From the NCBI GenBank assembly GCA_023425905.1, contig JAFABT010000363.1, forward strand, positions 1 through 23,266: 23,266 nucleotides of DNA. The letters run 5' to 3'. Source of the DNA: Actinomycetes bacterium (GTDB lineage: Bacteria > Actinomycetota > Actinomycetes > Actinomycetales > Cellulomonadaceae). Both the position numbers and the translations under genes were made by a program. Below are positions 1 through 6,957 of this stretch, piece by piece. How positions within the stretch are numbered: position 1 is the first letter of the stretch; each line of letters begins with the position of its first letter. The notes under the pieces were generated by a model. It saw nothing but the letters and a program-made list of their open reading frames with translations. It had not been told where the DNA came from and made no database searches.

Positions 1-146
1 GGCTTGGGCTGTGCATGCTGGGGGTGCGTCGCGCAGCTGCCGCCGAGGACCAGACGCTGGTCGACGAGGCTGCGGTGCTCGCCGGAGGACCGACGATCTG
101 ACTCGGCACCCGACGCCGGCGCACAACGAGGTGACGAGGTTCTCGG

Positions 147-356
147 GCGCGACCCGCGCGTTCGGCAGCGGGACCCACGCCCTCGGCAACCGGACCCGCG
201 CGTTCGAGAGCGGGACCCGCGCGTTCGGCAGCGGGACCCGCGCGCTCGGGAGAGGGACCCGCGGGTTCGGCAGCGGGACCCGCGGGTTTGGGAGCGGGAC
301 CCGCGGGTTCGGCAGCTGGGCTCGCGGGTTTGGGGGTGGGGTCTGCGGGATGGGGG
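147..356. repeat. 21-bp tandem minisatellite, about 10 units
   Basis: Ten consecutive 21-bp units can be laid out without gaps, with a core like GGGACCCGCG(C/G)GTTCGGCA. The first eight units are close to one another, and the last two (315-356) decay into G-rich sequence that runs up to the tdk start. Because 21 is divisible by 3, every frame stays open and gives artificial heptapeptide repeats. Substitutions fall at all codon positions, so I see no sign of protein-level selection and read it as a non-coding minisatellite. One of these frames ends in an ATGA overlap with the tdk start, which is probably coincidence. Confidence 0.85.
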
Positions 357-378
357 TGGGGGTGGGCAGGATGGGGGG

Positions 379-996
379 ATGAGCGAGGAGATGGTGGGGC
401 GACGTCCGCGACGAGGGCGGGTGTCCGTCGTGTGCGGTCCCATGTTCGCCGGCAAGAGCGAGGAGCTCATGCGTCGGGTGCGGCGCGCCCGGCTCGCCGG
501 GCTCAAGGTCGAGGTGGTCTCGCACGCGCTCGACACCCGGCCGGGGGCGGCGCAGATCGCCTCGCACTCAGGGCTTGCGGTCGAGGCCGTGTCCTTCGCG
601 GACGTCGACGCCTTCGCCGCGCACGTCGCCGAGCTCGACCTCGACCTGCTCGCGATCGACGAGGCGCAGTTCTTCGGGCCCCGCGTCGTCGACGTCGTCC
701 TCGCAGCCGCGGCGCGCGGGGTGGAGGTCATCGTCGGCGGACTGTCGGCGACCTACGACGGGCGACCCTTCGAGCCGATCCCGACGCTCATGGCGCTCGC
801 AGAGGACGTCACCAAGCTCACCGCGGTCTGCGTCGTATGCGGGGAGGACGCGGTGTTCCACGAGAAGGTCGCCGCCGACACCGCGACCCGTGACCCGCAC
901 GCCCTCGTCTCCGCCAACGTCGGGGGCCTCGAGACCTACGAGGCGCGCTGCAGGCGCCATCACTCGTCGACGGGGCGTGGAGGCGCGTCCTTCTAG
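379..996 (+). CDS. tdk: Thymidine kinase, class II (TK1-like)
   Basis: This gene phosphorylates thymidine to dTMP with ATP in the cytoplasmic pyrimidine salvage pathway. The 205-residue product has the P-loop GPMFAGKS (residues 20-27), the DEAQFF Walker-B-type segment (94-99) and the zinc site of the TK1-like family: CVVC (151-154) with C191 and H194 in the lasso region. Length fits the family, usually about 190-220. I chose ATG 379 because the open frame upstream consists only of the 21-bp repeat array. The SD is weak: a G-rich run just before the start. ATG 391 (M5) is a possible alternative. The gene is followed by a hairpin before the convergent Ig-like fragment. Function is confident; the start is less so. 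Confidence 0.93.
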   Translation: MSEEMVGRRPRRGRVSVVCGPMFAGKSEELMRRVRRARLAGLKVEVVSHALDTRPGAAQIASHSGLAVEAVSFADVDAFAAHVAELDLDLLAIDEAQFFGPRVVDVVLAAAARGVEVIVGGLSATYDGRPFEPIPTLMALAEDVTKLTAVCVVCGEDAVFHEKVAADTATRDPHALVSANVGGLETYEARCRRHHSSTGRGGASF

Positions 997-1140
997 ACGA
1001 CGTTCTGCACGCGCGCTCCCCACGAGCCCGCAGGCGCCATCCTCACATGTCGGCCACGCGAGCGGGGTGCGTTGTGGGACTCCTCGCGTCCCCACGTCGC
1101 CCCCCGCCGTCGCCACGGTGTGCCCAACCCGAAGCTGTGA

Positions 1141-1172
1141 GCCGCGCACACCCCTCCCGGTGGGTGCGCGGC
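1141..1172. terminator. Hairpin between tdk and the Ig-like fragment
   Basis: GCCGCGCAC (1141-1149) pairs perfectly with GTGCGCGGC (1164-1172), and extra C/G pairs are possible inside the 14-nt loop. It lies between two convergent reading frames, 9 nt past the stop of the minus-strand frame. There is no T-tract, as is common in high-GC actinobacteria. It probably works in both directions. Confidence 0.55.
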
Positions 1173-1180
1173 CAGCTGCG

Positions 1181-1507
1181 TCAACGGACCGTGAGGGTGA
1201 CGACCTTCGACGTCTTCTTCGCGATGCTCTTGGAGCCTGAGTAGGCGACAGTGAGCCGATGCTTGCCCTTGGCGAGCTTGGGCAGGGTGACCGTGACGAC
1301 GCCCTTGCGGGACGACGTGAGCTTGACGGTCGCGATCTTCTTCTTGCGGTCGTAGACGACGAGGGTGCCCGTCGGCCTGCTCGCACCCGTCACCTTGACG
1401 GTGACCTTGAGCTTGGCTTTGGACTTGCTCGTGACTGACTTCTTCACGAGCTTGGTCGTCACCGACGCCTTGGCGTTCGACACGGTGAGGGTCGCAGCGG
1501 CGGAGGC
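1181..1507 (-). pseudogene. Orphan bacterial Ig-like domain fragment
   Basis: The frame encodes about 108 lysine-rich residues that read as one complete bacterial Ig-like domain (Big_3-like). It has a central PTGTLVVYD strand and the ending LPKLAKGKHRLTVAYSGS...VTLTVR. In-frame TAG at 1508-1510 closes it upstream. Immediately after that TAG comes AATLTVSNAK, which looks like the last strand of a preceding Ig domain. No signal peptide or good SD is visible. The simplest reading is the C-terminal remnant of a larger secreted multi-Ig protein. A GTG at 1483 could start a 100-residue protein, but that would be cytoplasmic and without an obvious role. It resembles the domains of the intact secreted protein at 17338-17988. 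Confidence 0.6.
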
Positions 1508-1587
1508 CTATGGCGTCGTCATCGGTCTATCCAGCGCTGGGGTGAACTCCGCCTCTCCCTACGCGGGACAACTCACTCGTTCGGCCC

Positions 1588-2187
1588 TCAGTTCCTGAGC
1601 GCCCGAGCGACCGTCTCCACCGATCGTGTGATCTGCGCGTACACCTCGGCGTGGACGTCGTCCGCCCGACGGTAAGGGTCGGCGATGTCGAGGTCCTCCT
1701 GCGTGAGGGCCGGGCCCGCTGTTGCGCGCGCGCGTTGAGCGGCGGCGACGAGGGCCTTGATGCGCGGGACGAGCTCGGTCTCGGCGCGGACGGCCTCCAG
1801 GGCTGCGGCGTCGACGTGGTCGACGAGTCGCGCGAACTCCCGCAAGGTGAAGGTCCGACGCAGCGCGGTAGGCAGCGTCTGCACGACGGCGGAACGGTGC
1901 GTCGTCGTGAGGGTGAGCACGAGGGCGGGCTCACGCAGGATCTCTGCGGTGAGCTGCCGTGCTCGGAACATGTCGGCCGCCACACCGTCGGAGGTGAGCA
2001 GCGCCGCCACCTGTGCATCGACCGGGGAGGAGACGACCGCGTGGGTGCCAGCGCTCCGAACGAGCGCCTCGCCGGGCGACGCCGCTACGCCACCTGCGCG
2101 CAGGGCGCGGTCGAGCAGCAGCTCCACCGCGGGTGATCGGCAGATGTTTCCGGTGCACACGGCAAGAACGGCGGGAGGGGTCGGCAT
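1588..2187 (-). CDS. Low-molecular-weight protein tyrosine phosphatase
   Basis: The 199-residue protein begins with the LMW-PTP signature CTGNICRS: nucleophile C11 and R17 of the CX5R loop, after a hydrophobic first strand. The general-acid Asp is in DPYRR (D170). The usual LMW-PTP length is about 150, so there is extra sequence around residues 105-165. In Gram-positive polysaccharide loci such enzymes dephosphorylate the tyrosine cluster of a BY-kinase, and a BY-kinase with a C-terminal tyrosine cluster lies at 4691-6082, which supports that role by inference. ATG 2187 lies back to back with the DUF4012 gene. No SD is visible, but CACACT (complement of 2195-2200) ends 7 nt before the ATG, so a leaderless transcript is possible. 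Arsenate reductase is the main alternative for this fold, but it is less likely here. Confidence 0.85.
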   Translation of the reverse strand: MPTPPAVLAVCTGNICRSPAVELLLDRALRAGGVAASPGEALVRSAGTHAVVSSPVDAQVAALLTSDGVAADMFRARQLTAEILREPALVLTLTTTHRSAVVQTLPTALRRTFTLREFARLVDHVDAAALEAVRAETELVPRIKALVAAAQRARATAGPALTQEDLDIADPYRRADDVHAEVYAQITRSVETVARALRN

Positions 2188-2194
2188 GCGACTT

Positions 2195-2212
2195 AGTGTG
2201 CCCGCCTATGAT
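2195..2212. promoter_or_regulatory. Divergent, overlapping promoters (leaderless candidates)
   Basis: On the + strand TATGAT (2207-2212) is followed by 6 nt and then GTG 2219, the exact layout of a leaderless actinobacterial start. On the minus strand CACACT (2200 down to 2195) is followed by 7 nt and ATG 2187. The two cores lie within 18 bp, so RNA polymerase binding on one strand should interfere with the other. I do not see convincing -35 boxes. Confidence 0.45.
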
Positions 2213-2218
2213 CGCCCC

Positions 2219-4084
2219 GTGACTGATTCTGGCCGCGGGGCGCCCCTGACCGACGCAGTGGACGGGCCTCCGGACAAGTCGTCCGTGGGACCGTCCGCCC
2301 CGTCGACGACGACGCGGACAGGACGACGACGTCGTTGGCTCCTTGCGGGTGTCGTCGCGGTTGTGGTCGCGCCGGTCGTGTGGCTCGTCGCGGACGTGTT
2401 GCTCCTGCGATCGGCGCTCACCGGGTCGGCCGCGACGCTCACCCAGGTGAGGCAGGCCGCCGATGACGGGGATGTGCCCGCGGCCCGGGAGCTGCTCGCG
2501 CAGGCGCAGCAGCAGGTGGCGCGCGCAGAGTCGCATGCGGGGTCGTGGACCGTGGGGGTGCTGGGTGCGGTCCCTGCGCTGGCCGCTGACGTCTCTGCGG
2601 TTCGGGAAGTGACGAGCGGGGCGGCTCGTCTCGCGAACGACGCGATGCCCGGTCTGCTCGACGCCCTTGACGTTGTCGACCCGTCACGCCTGCTCCTCGA
2701 GGACGGGCGCGTCGACGTCGACGCGCTGCGGTCTGTCGAGGGCAGTGTGCTGGGCGCGGCCGCGGTGATCGCCGAGGTACGTGGGTCGCTCGACGCGATC
2801 GACCTCGCGGCGCTGCGGCCGGAGATCTCTGGGCCTGTCGACTCGCTGCGGGGCCAGCTCGCGAGCGTCGCGAAGCAGACGGCCACAGCGGCCCGGGCCG
2901 TCGCCGTCCTGCCGACGATGCTGGGCGCAGACGGCCCCCGGCACTACCTCGTGCTCGTGCAGAACAACGCGGAGTTCCGGGCGCTCGGAGGCATCCCGGG
3001 GGCGGTCATGATGCTGCGTGCGGAGCAGGGCAAGCTCACGATCGTCGATCACGCGACGGCGGGCGACCTCGAGCACCTCGACAGCCCGGTGCTTCCGCTC
3101 ACGCCGGACGAGGACGCGATCTTCGGGGCACCGCTGGGCTCCTACATCCAGGACGTGACGTTCACCCCGGACTTCCCGCGTGCGGCCCAGCTGGCGGCCG
3201 CGTTGTGGGAGTCGGCGCGTGGCGGCACCATCGACGGCGTGCTTGCGGCCGACCCGGTCGTCCTCGCGGGTCTGCTGCAGGCGACGGGGCCCGTGACGCT
3301 CGACTCAGGTGCGACGCTGGCCGGGGAGGACGCCGTCGCGACGCTGCTCAACCGGGTGTACTTCGACATCCCGGACCCGGCGGAGCAGGACGCCTTCTTC
3401 GCCGAGGTCGCGACGCGCGTCTTCGGGGCGCTGACGGCCGGGGATGTCGACGGCGGTCGCGCGCTCGACGCGCTCGCTGCCTCAGCCCGTGAGGGCCGGG
3501 TGCTGCTGTGGTCTGCCCACGAGGAGGAGCAGGAGCGGCTGGCCGGGACGGTCCTGTCGGGTGAGCTGCGGGGCTCGGTGGGCGATCGGCCGGTCGTGGG
3601 GGTTTTTCTCAACGACGGGTCGGCGGCGAAGATGAGCTACTACCTCGACACCGAGGTGCGGCTCACGACCGAGGAATGCCGCCCCGATGGCACGCGCGCC
3701 GTGCGAGCCTCGCTGCGCATGACGAACACCTCTCCCGACCCGGCGACGTTGCCGGCCTACCTCCGGGGTTCCGTCCTTGAGCCGGGCCAGGTGCGCACGA
3801 ACTACCTGTTCTATGCGCCGACGGGCGGCGCGATCGAGCAGGTGTGGATCGACGGGGCGAAGGAGGGCGTGGGCGCCTTCGAGCATCACGGGCTGGCGGT
3901 TGCGGGGTGGACGGCGCGGCTCAGCCCGGGGGAATCGGTGCTCGTTGAGGCGCGCATGGCTGTGCCGGCTGAGCTGAGCGGGGATGCGGTGCTGCGGACG
4001 ACGCCTGCTGCTCGGGGGCAGGTCGTGGAGGTCACGGGGGGTTCGTGCGAGAAGACGGCCATCGACGACACTGCGGGGTCGTAG
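2219..4084 (+). CDS. DUF4012 membrane protein of polysaccharide loci
   Basis: The 621-residue product has a Ser/Thr/Pro-rich cytoplasmic head, a basic TGRRRR stretch and a single transmembrane segment (about 41-62). A long extracytoplasmic region follows, with heptad-like Ala/Leu/Gln helices (about 70-230). The DUF4012 core then begins around YLVLVQNNAEFRALGGIPG (243-261). DUF4012 proteins commonly sit in actinobacterial exopolysaccharide clusters, and I know of no assigned biochemical function. Start choice: GTG 2219 has a -10-like TATGAT 6 nt upstream. ATG 2186 is in frame with a GGGAGGGG SD and would overlap the phosphatase start codon; it would add 11 residues. The next gene, encoding an LPXTG protein, starts 65 nt downstream on the same strand, suggesting joint work at the cell surface. 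Confidence 0.8.
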   Translation: MTDSGRGAPLTDAVDGPPDKSSVGPSAPSTTTRTGRRRRWLLAGVVAVVVAPVVWLVADVLLLRSALTGSAATLTQVRQAADDGDVPAARELLAQAQQQVARAESHAGSWTVGVLGAVPALAADVSAVREVTSGAARLANDAMPGLLDALDVVDPSRLLLEDGRVDVDALRSVEGSVLGAAAVIAEVRGSLDAIDLAALRPEISGPVDSLRGQLASVAKQTATAARAVAVLPTMLGADGPRHYLVLVQNNAEFRALGGIPGAVMMLRAEQGKLTIVDHATAGDLEHLDSPVLPLTPDEDAIFGAPLGSYIQDVTFTPDFPRAAQLAAALWESARGGTIDGVLAADPVVLAGLLQATGPVTLDSGATLAGEDAVATLLNRVYFDIPDPAEQDAFFAEVATRVFGALTAGDVDGGRALDALAASAREGRVLLWSAHEEEQERLAGTVLSGELRGSVGDRPVVGVFLNDGSAAKMSYYLDTEVRLTTEECRPDGTRAVRASLRMTNTSPDPATLPAYLRGSVLEPGQVRTNYLFYAPTGGAIEQVWIDGAKEGVGAFEHHGLAVAGWTARLSPGESVLVEARMAVPAELSGDAVLRTTPAARGQVVEVTGGSCEKTAIDDTAGS

Positions 4085-4133
4085 AATAGTTGCTCTGGGC
4101 GCTGGAAATGCCGCGCTTTCCGACATTTCAGTC

Positions 4134-4139
4134 AGGGGA
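4134..4139 (+). promoter_or_regulatory. SD that decides the LPXTG gene start
   Basis: AGGGGA lies about 10 nt before ATG 4150 and almost touches the alternative GTG 4141. It therefore favours ATG 4150, which also places a standard signal peptide at the N-terminus. A TAGAAT at 4082-4087, overlapping the DUF4012 stop, could be a -10 for a separate transcript. Confidence 0.5.
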
Positions 4140-4149
4140 CGTGCTTTCT

Positions 4150-4686
4150 ATGCTGAAGTCATTCAAGGCCTGCCTCGGTGCTGGGGCTGCCGCGACTGTG
4201 GCGTTGTTGTTCCCTGCCGCCGCCTCCGCCTACGAGGCCGAGGACTACTCGACGACGATCTCGGCGCCATCTCCCGTTGCTGGGGAGCCACTCACCGTGA
4301 CGACGCGGGGGCCGGCGGGCAACCCGAAGATGACGCTGACGATCACGTCGAACCCGGCCTCGATCCCGGCTAGCGCCATCGAGATCGCTGGCACGAAGTC
4401 CTTCACGTCGACGACGATGAATGGCGTCGCGGAGTTCAGGGTCACGTTGCACGAGGCGGGGAAGTACACGATCGTCCCGACGGACGTCGATGGTGTCGTG
4501 CTCTCGACGCAGACGGTCACGGTGACGGAGCCCGCGGGCTCAGTTCCGGACGAGAAGCATGACGGACTCCCGACCACGGGGTCGCAGGCGGTGAACATCG
4601 CACTGGTCGCTGGCGGCCTCGTCGCGGTGGGCGGCGGGGCGGTGCTCGGCGTACGTGCGGTGCGCGCACGCCGAGCGACCGCCTGA
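4150..4686 (+). CDS. Small LPXTG cell-wall-anchored protein
   Basis: The product has 178 residues: a Sec signal peptide (about 1-27, ending AAASA before YEA), then a Thr/Val-rich beta domain of about 100 residues. That domain resembles a single Ig-like or prealbumin-like fold. A Pro/Glu linker and a full sortase signal follow: LPTTG (140-144), a hydrophobic segment (147-168) and the basic tail RARR (172-175). A class-A/E-type sortase would link it to peptidoglycan; none is in this window. It follows the DUF4012 gene and is convergent with the BY-kinase, with only 4 nt between the two stops. One small domain is short for an adhesin, so it may be a surface spacer or partner of the polysaccharide machinery; that is inference. 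Confidence 0.82.
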   Translation: MLKSFKACLGAGAAATVALLFPAAASAYEAEDYSTTISAPSPVAGEPLTVTTRGPAGNPKMTLTITSNPASIPASAIEIAGTKSFTSTTMNGVAEFRVTLHEAGKYTIVPTDVDGVVLSTQTVTVTEPAGSVPDEKHDGLPTTGSQAVNIALVAGGLVAVGGGAVLGVRAVRARRATA

Positions 4687-4690
4687 CGGG

Positions 4691-6082
4691 CTACCTCTTC
4701 TTCGCGGGAGACTCCGCGTCCGCGGCCTCGGGCGCGTAGCCGTAGCCGTAGCCGTAGGCCTCGCCCCGGCCTCGGCCGCCAGCGACGCGGTTCATGACGA
4801 GTCCCATGACTCGTGCGTCGACGGCTTCGAGGTTCTTGATTGCGGTGGTGAACTCCTGCCGATGGACAGCGTGGGTCCCGACGACGACGATCGAGCCGCC
4901 GACAAGCTTGGAGAGCACCGCGGCATCGGTGACGGGTAGCAGCGGCGGGGTGTCGAAGAGAACCCAGTCGTAGGAAGCCGTCGCGTCACCAATGAACTCG
5001 ACCATGTTCTTGCCGCCGAGCAGCTCGGACGGGTTGGGCGGGATCGTGCCGGCGGTGAGGATGTGCAGGTGGCTGTCGCCCCACGGTTGGACGACATCCT
5101 CAAGCTGTGCTTGGCCGATGAGGATCGTCGTGAGTCCGACCTCCCCTTCCAGGGAGAAGATTCCCGCGACGGAGGGACGCCGCAGGTCGGCGTCGATGAG
5201 GAGCACGCTTGCGCCGGTGTCGGCGAGCGCGAGGGCGAGGTTCGTGATGGTCGTCGACTTGCCCTCGTTGGGGAGCGAGCTCGTCACGAGCACCGAGCGC
5301 GAACCCGCCTCAAGACCAAGGAACTGCAGATTGGTGCGCAGCCTCCGGTAGGACTCAGCGGGCAGCGAGTAAGGGGCGTCGCGCACGATGAGCGGGTGCT
5401 CGGCGAACTCGTCGCTCGTCCCGACCTTGCCGATGATCGGAAGATCGGTGAGTGCCGTGACATGGGCCTCGTCCTGGACGCGGGTGTCCAGCAGTTCTCG
5501 CAGCAGGGCGTACCCGAGCCCGGCAGCTAGTCCGAGCGCCAGACCCAACGCAAGGTTGAGGGCGAGCTTCGGCGAGGACGGGTCCGTCGGTGCGGTCGCG
5601 TCCCGGACCTTGGAGATCTTCACCGGCGAGGCGCCGCCATCGGACGGCCGCTCGAACTCGGTGATCACCTCGGCGAAGTGCTTGGCCACCGCATTGGAGA
5701 TGGCGGCAGCGATCGCGGGGTTGGCGTGCGTCACGGTCACATCGATGAGGGACGTGTTGAGGGGGATCGCCGCGTGCACCATGGAGGCGAGCTCTTGGGT
5801 CCGAAGGTCCAGCCCGAGCTCGTCTATGACAGGCTGCAGCACTCGCGGGCTCGTCGCCATCGACGCGTACGACGTCACCTGCCGCTGCGTGAAGTTCGAC
5901 CCCTGCGCGAGGTCACTTGCCGATGTCCCACCCTGAACGGACACGAAGATCTGACTCTTTGCCTCGTACTGCGGAGTCATCATCAAGGACACCCCGAAGG
6001 CCGCCGCGACAGCGACCATTGACGCGACAACGAGGCCGATCCATCGCTTGCGCACGACGCGCAGGTAGTGCTGCAGCTCCAC
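4691..6082 (-). CDS. Polysaccharide co-polymerase fused to BY-kinase (Wzz/CpsD type)
   Basis: This 463-residue protein combines a Wzz chain-length domain with a bacterial tyrosine kinase. Two transmembrane segments (about 14-35 and 175-195) flank the extracytoplasmic Wzz region, which ends in the proline motif PTDPSSPK (165-172). The kinase has Walker A SSLPNEGKST (268-277), Walker A' VLLIDADLRR (293-302) and Walker B VLFDTPP (374-380). The C-terminus carries the autophosphorylation-type cluster YGYGYGY (Y443, 445, 447, 449). It should set polymer length and activity, with the phosphatase at 1588-2187 as the likely opponent. I chose GTG 6082 because GAGGAA lies 7 nt upstream; an in-frame GTG at 6115 would add 11 residues. 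A -10-like TACACT (6147 down to 6142) lies upstream. Confidence 0.92.
   Translation of the reverse strand: MELQHYLRVVRKRWIGLVVASMVAVAAAFGVSLMMTPQYEAKSQIFVSVQGGTSASDLAQGSNFTQRQVTSYASMATSPRVLQPVIDELGLDLRTQELASMVHAAIPLNTSLIDVTVTHANPAIAAAISNAVAKHFAEVITEFERPSDGGASPVKISKVRDATAPTDPSSPKLALNLALGLALGLAAGLGYALLRELLDTRVQDEAHVTALTDLPIIGKVGTSDEFAEHPLIVRDAPYSLPAESYRRLRTNLQFLGLEAGSRSVLVTSSLPNEGKSTTITNLALALADTGASVLLIDADLRRPSVAGIFSLEGEVGLTTILIGQAQLEDVVQPWGDSHLHILTAGTIPPNPSELLGGKNMVEFIGDATASYDWVLFDTPPLLPVTDAAVLSKLVGGSIVVVGTHAVHRQEFTTAIKNLEAVDARVMGLVMNRVAGGRGRGEAYGYGYGYAPEAADAESPAKKR
4735..4758. repeat. Hexanucleotide repeat coding the tyrosine cluster
   Basis: Four near-identical CGTAGC units (the last is CGTAGG) encode alternating Tyr-Gly in the BY-kinase tail. 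Being a 6-bp repeat, slippage would add or remove one Tyr-Gly pair without a frameshift. Confidence 0.8.
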
Positions 6083-6141
6083 GGATAATTCCTCGTTTCG
6101 GGGCAACACGACCAAGAACGGGCGGACTCAAGACCGGCACA

Positions 6142-6147
6142 AGTGTA
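6142..6147 (-). promoter_or_regulatory. -10-like box upstream of the BY-kinase
   Basis: TACACT on the minus strand lies about 60 nt upstream of GTG 6082. No good -35 is visible at 16-18 bp. A short palindrome CGATCGATCG lies just upstream of it. Confidence 0.3.
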
Positions 6148-6240
6148 CCGTCCACGATCGATCGCGCCGGCCACACGATCAACGTCCCCCACACCAGCGC
6201 GCGAACCTGCAGCCGCACACATAGTGCCGCGACTCGCCCC

Positions 6241-6420
6241 TCGGTGCGCCACGCGAGCCGACCTGTACATAACGCCCATGGGACGGGGCCAGGCCTGGCC
6301 CGGGGAGGACGCTGTGAACTCGTGGCGGACCACGCCGCGCTTGTCGACCACAGCGAACAGGCCATCATGAGGAGCAGGTTCGGCCCTGCCGTGCTGGGTC
6401 TTCTTCTTGTGGTGGCTGGC
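6241..6420 (-). pseudogene. Possible mariner/IS630-type transposase remnant
   Basis: One minus-strand frame reads KKKTQHGRAEPAPHDGLFAV and continues VDKRGVVRHEFTASSPGQ. This recalls the Tc1/mariner-like segment around the second catalytic Asp, of the pattern 'basic stretch, hydrophobics, FFD-x-x-G-(I/V)-V-H-x-E-F-x-P-x-GQT'. The match covers only about 50 residues and nothing recognisable follows. It directly adjoins the IS3 remnant in a different frame. It rests on a remembered family pattern rather than an alignment, so it is tentative. Confidence 0.3.
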
Positions 6421-6452
6421 CGTGATAACGGCGAGCGAGCAGGAAGGCGTCT

Positions 6453-6722
6453 TCCCGGCAGACGCGCCTGGGACGGGTAGACCGCAGCCCTTCGCAGGAG
6501 CTCGTCGTCCTGCTCGAGAAGGCGGATCCGCCTCTTGGTTTCGCGGAACTCGACGCGCTCGGCCTCGCACTGACCCGGCCGGTGACCGGTCTCGATGTCG
6601 GACCGCTTCATCTAGTTAGCCCGCCCGCCTTCGGAGATGCCGAAGCCCTTCGCGATCTGCGCCAACGGCGCCTGGCACTTGAAGGCCACCGCCACGACAT
6701 CGTCGCGGCACTCCTGAGATAG
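6453..6722 (-). pseudogene. IS3-family orfA (helix-turn-helix) remnant with nonsense codon
   Basis: The minus-strand frame reads CRDDVVAVAF...APLAQIAKGFGISE...RAN, then TAG (6614-6612), then MKRSDIETGHRPG...LREx-like RRIRLLEQDDELLRRAAVY. This is the typical IS3/IS911-type OrfA: a helix-turn-helix followed by a leucine-zipper-like coiled coil. The stop sits exactly where family members have Trp (pattern NW-(L/M)-K), consistent with TGG to TAG. A start codon is not clear and orfB is absent downstream. It is therefore a decayed fragment, not an active element. Confidence 0.72.
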
Positions 6723-6957
6723 GTCTCCGCCACGGGAACGTCCTTCCAGCGTGGACGGATCCTCGCGGGTCAGATGTCAGCCAAACTCGGGGCAGCACCC
6801 TCCCCTGGGAAGGGCTATGTATGCTAGAGACTGAAGCGGGCACTGCGGTCGACGATCTCTCGCGGTCGCGGATCCTCGAGCGCCGTCTCGGGCCGCTATT
6901 GGCGCGCCTAGCCGATGCCGCCCTCGTGGCGGATCATCCGTATCTAAAGTGGAGATC

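Larger units (their letters stand above)
6083..6957. other. 875-bp gene-poor stretch with transposase remnants
   Basis: No intact gene is supported here. From left to right it holds the BY-kinase upstream region, a tentative mariner-like remnant (about 6241-6420), an IS3 orfA remnant (6453-6722) and about 230 bp up to the fusion gene. In that last part I see only short unsupported frames and the G-rich/AT-rich patch around 6800-6830 (CTATGTATGCTAGAG), which could contain a promoter for the fusion gene. Confidence 0.6.

Noticed and set aside
147..356. CRISPR array
   Set aside because: Units are directly contiguous with no unique spacers, too short, not dyad-symmetric, and no cas genes are nearby.
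4..378. An open frame continuous with tdk that would extend thymidine kinase by about 125 residues
   Set aside because: The extension consists mainly of the 21-bp repeat and low-complexity Arg/Pro/Asp sequence; class II thymidine kinases begin shortly before the P-loop.
951..1040. Repeated CAGGCGCCAT at 951-960 and 1031-1040
   Set aside because: Ten bases long, only two copies, one inside tdk; too short to support a repeat or attachment site.
1757..2185. Upstream extension of the DUF4012 frame by about 140 codons
   Set aside because: It lies antisense to the tyrosine phosphatase, and the promoter-like box and plausible starts at 2186/2219 fall at the end of it.
5913..6611. Minus-strand open frame of 232 codons upstream of the BY-kinase
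   Set aside because: Only its first 50 or so residues match an IS3 OrfA; the rest is unrelated low-complexity sequence running into the BY-kinase in another frame.
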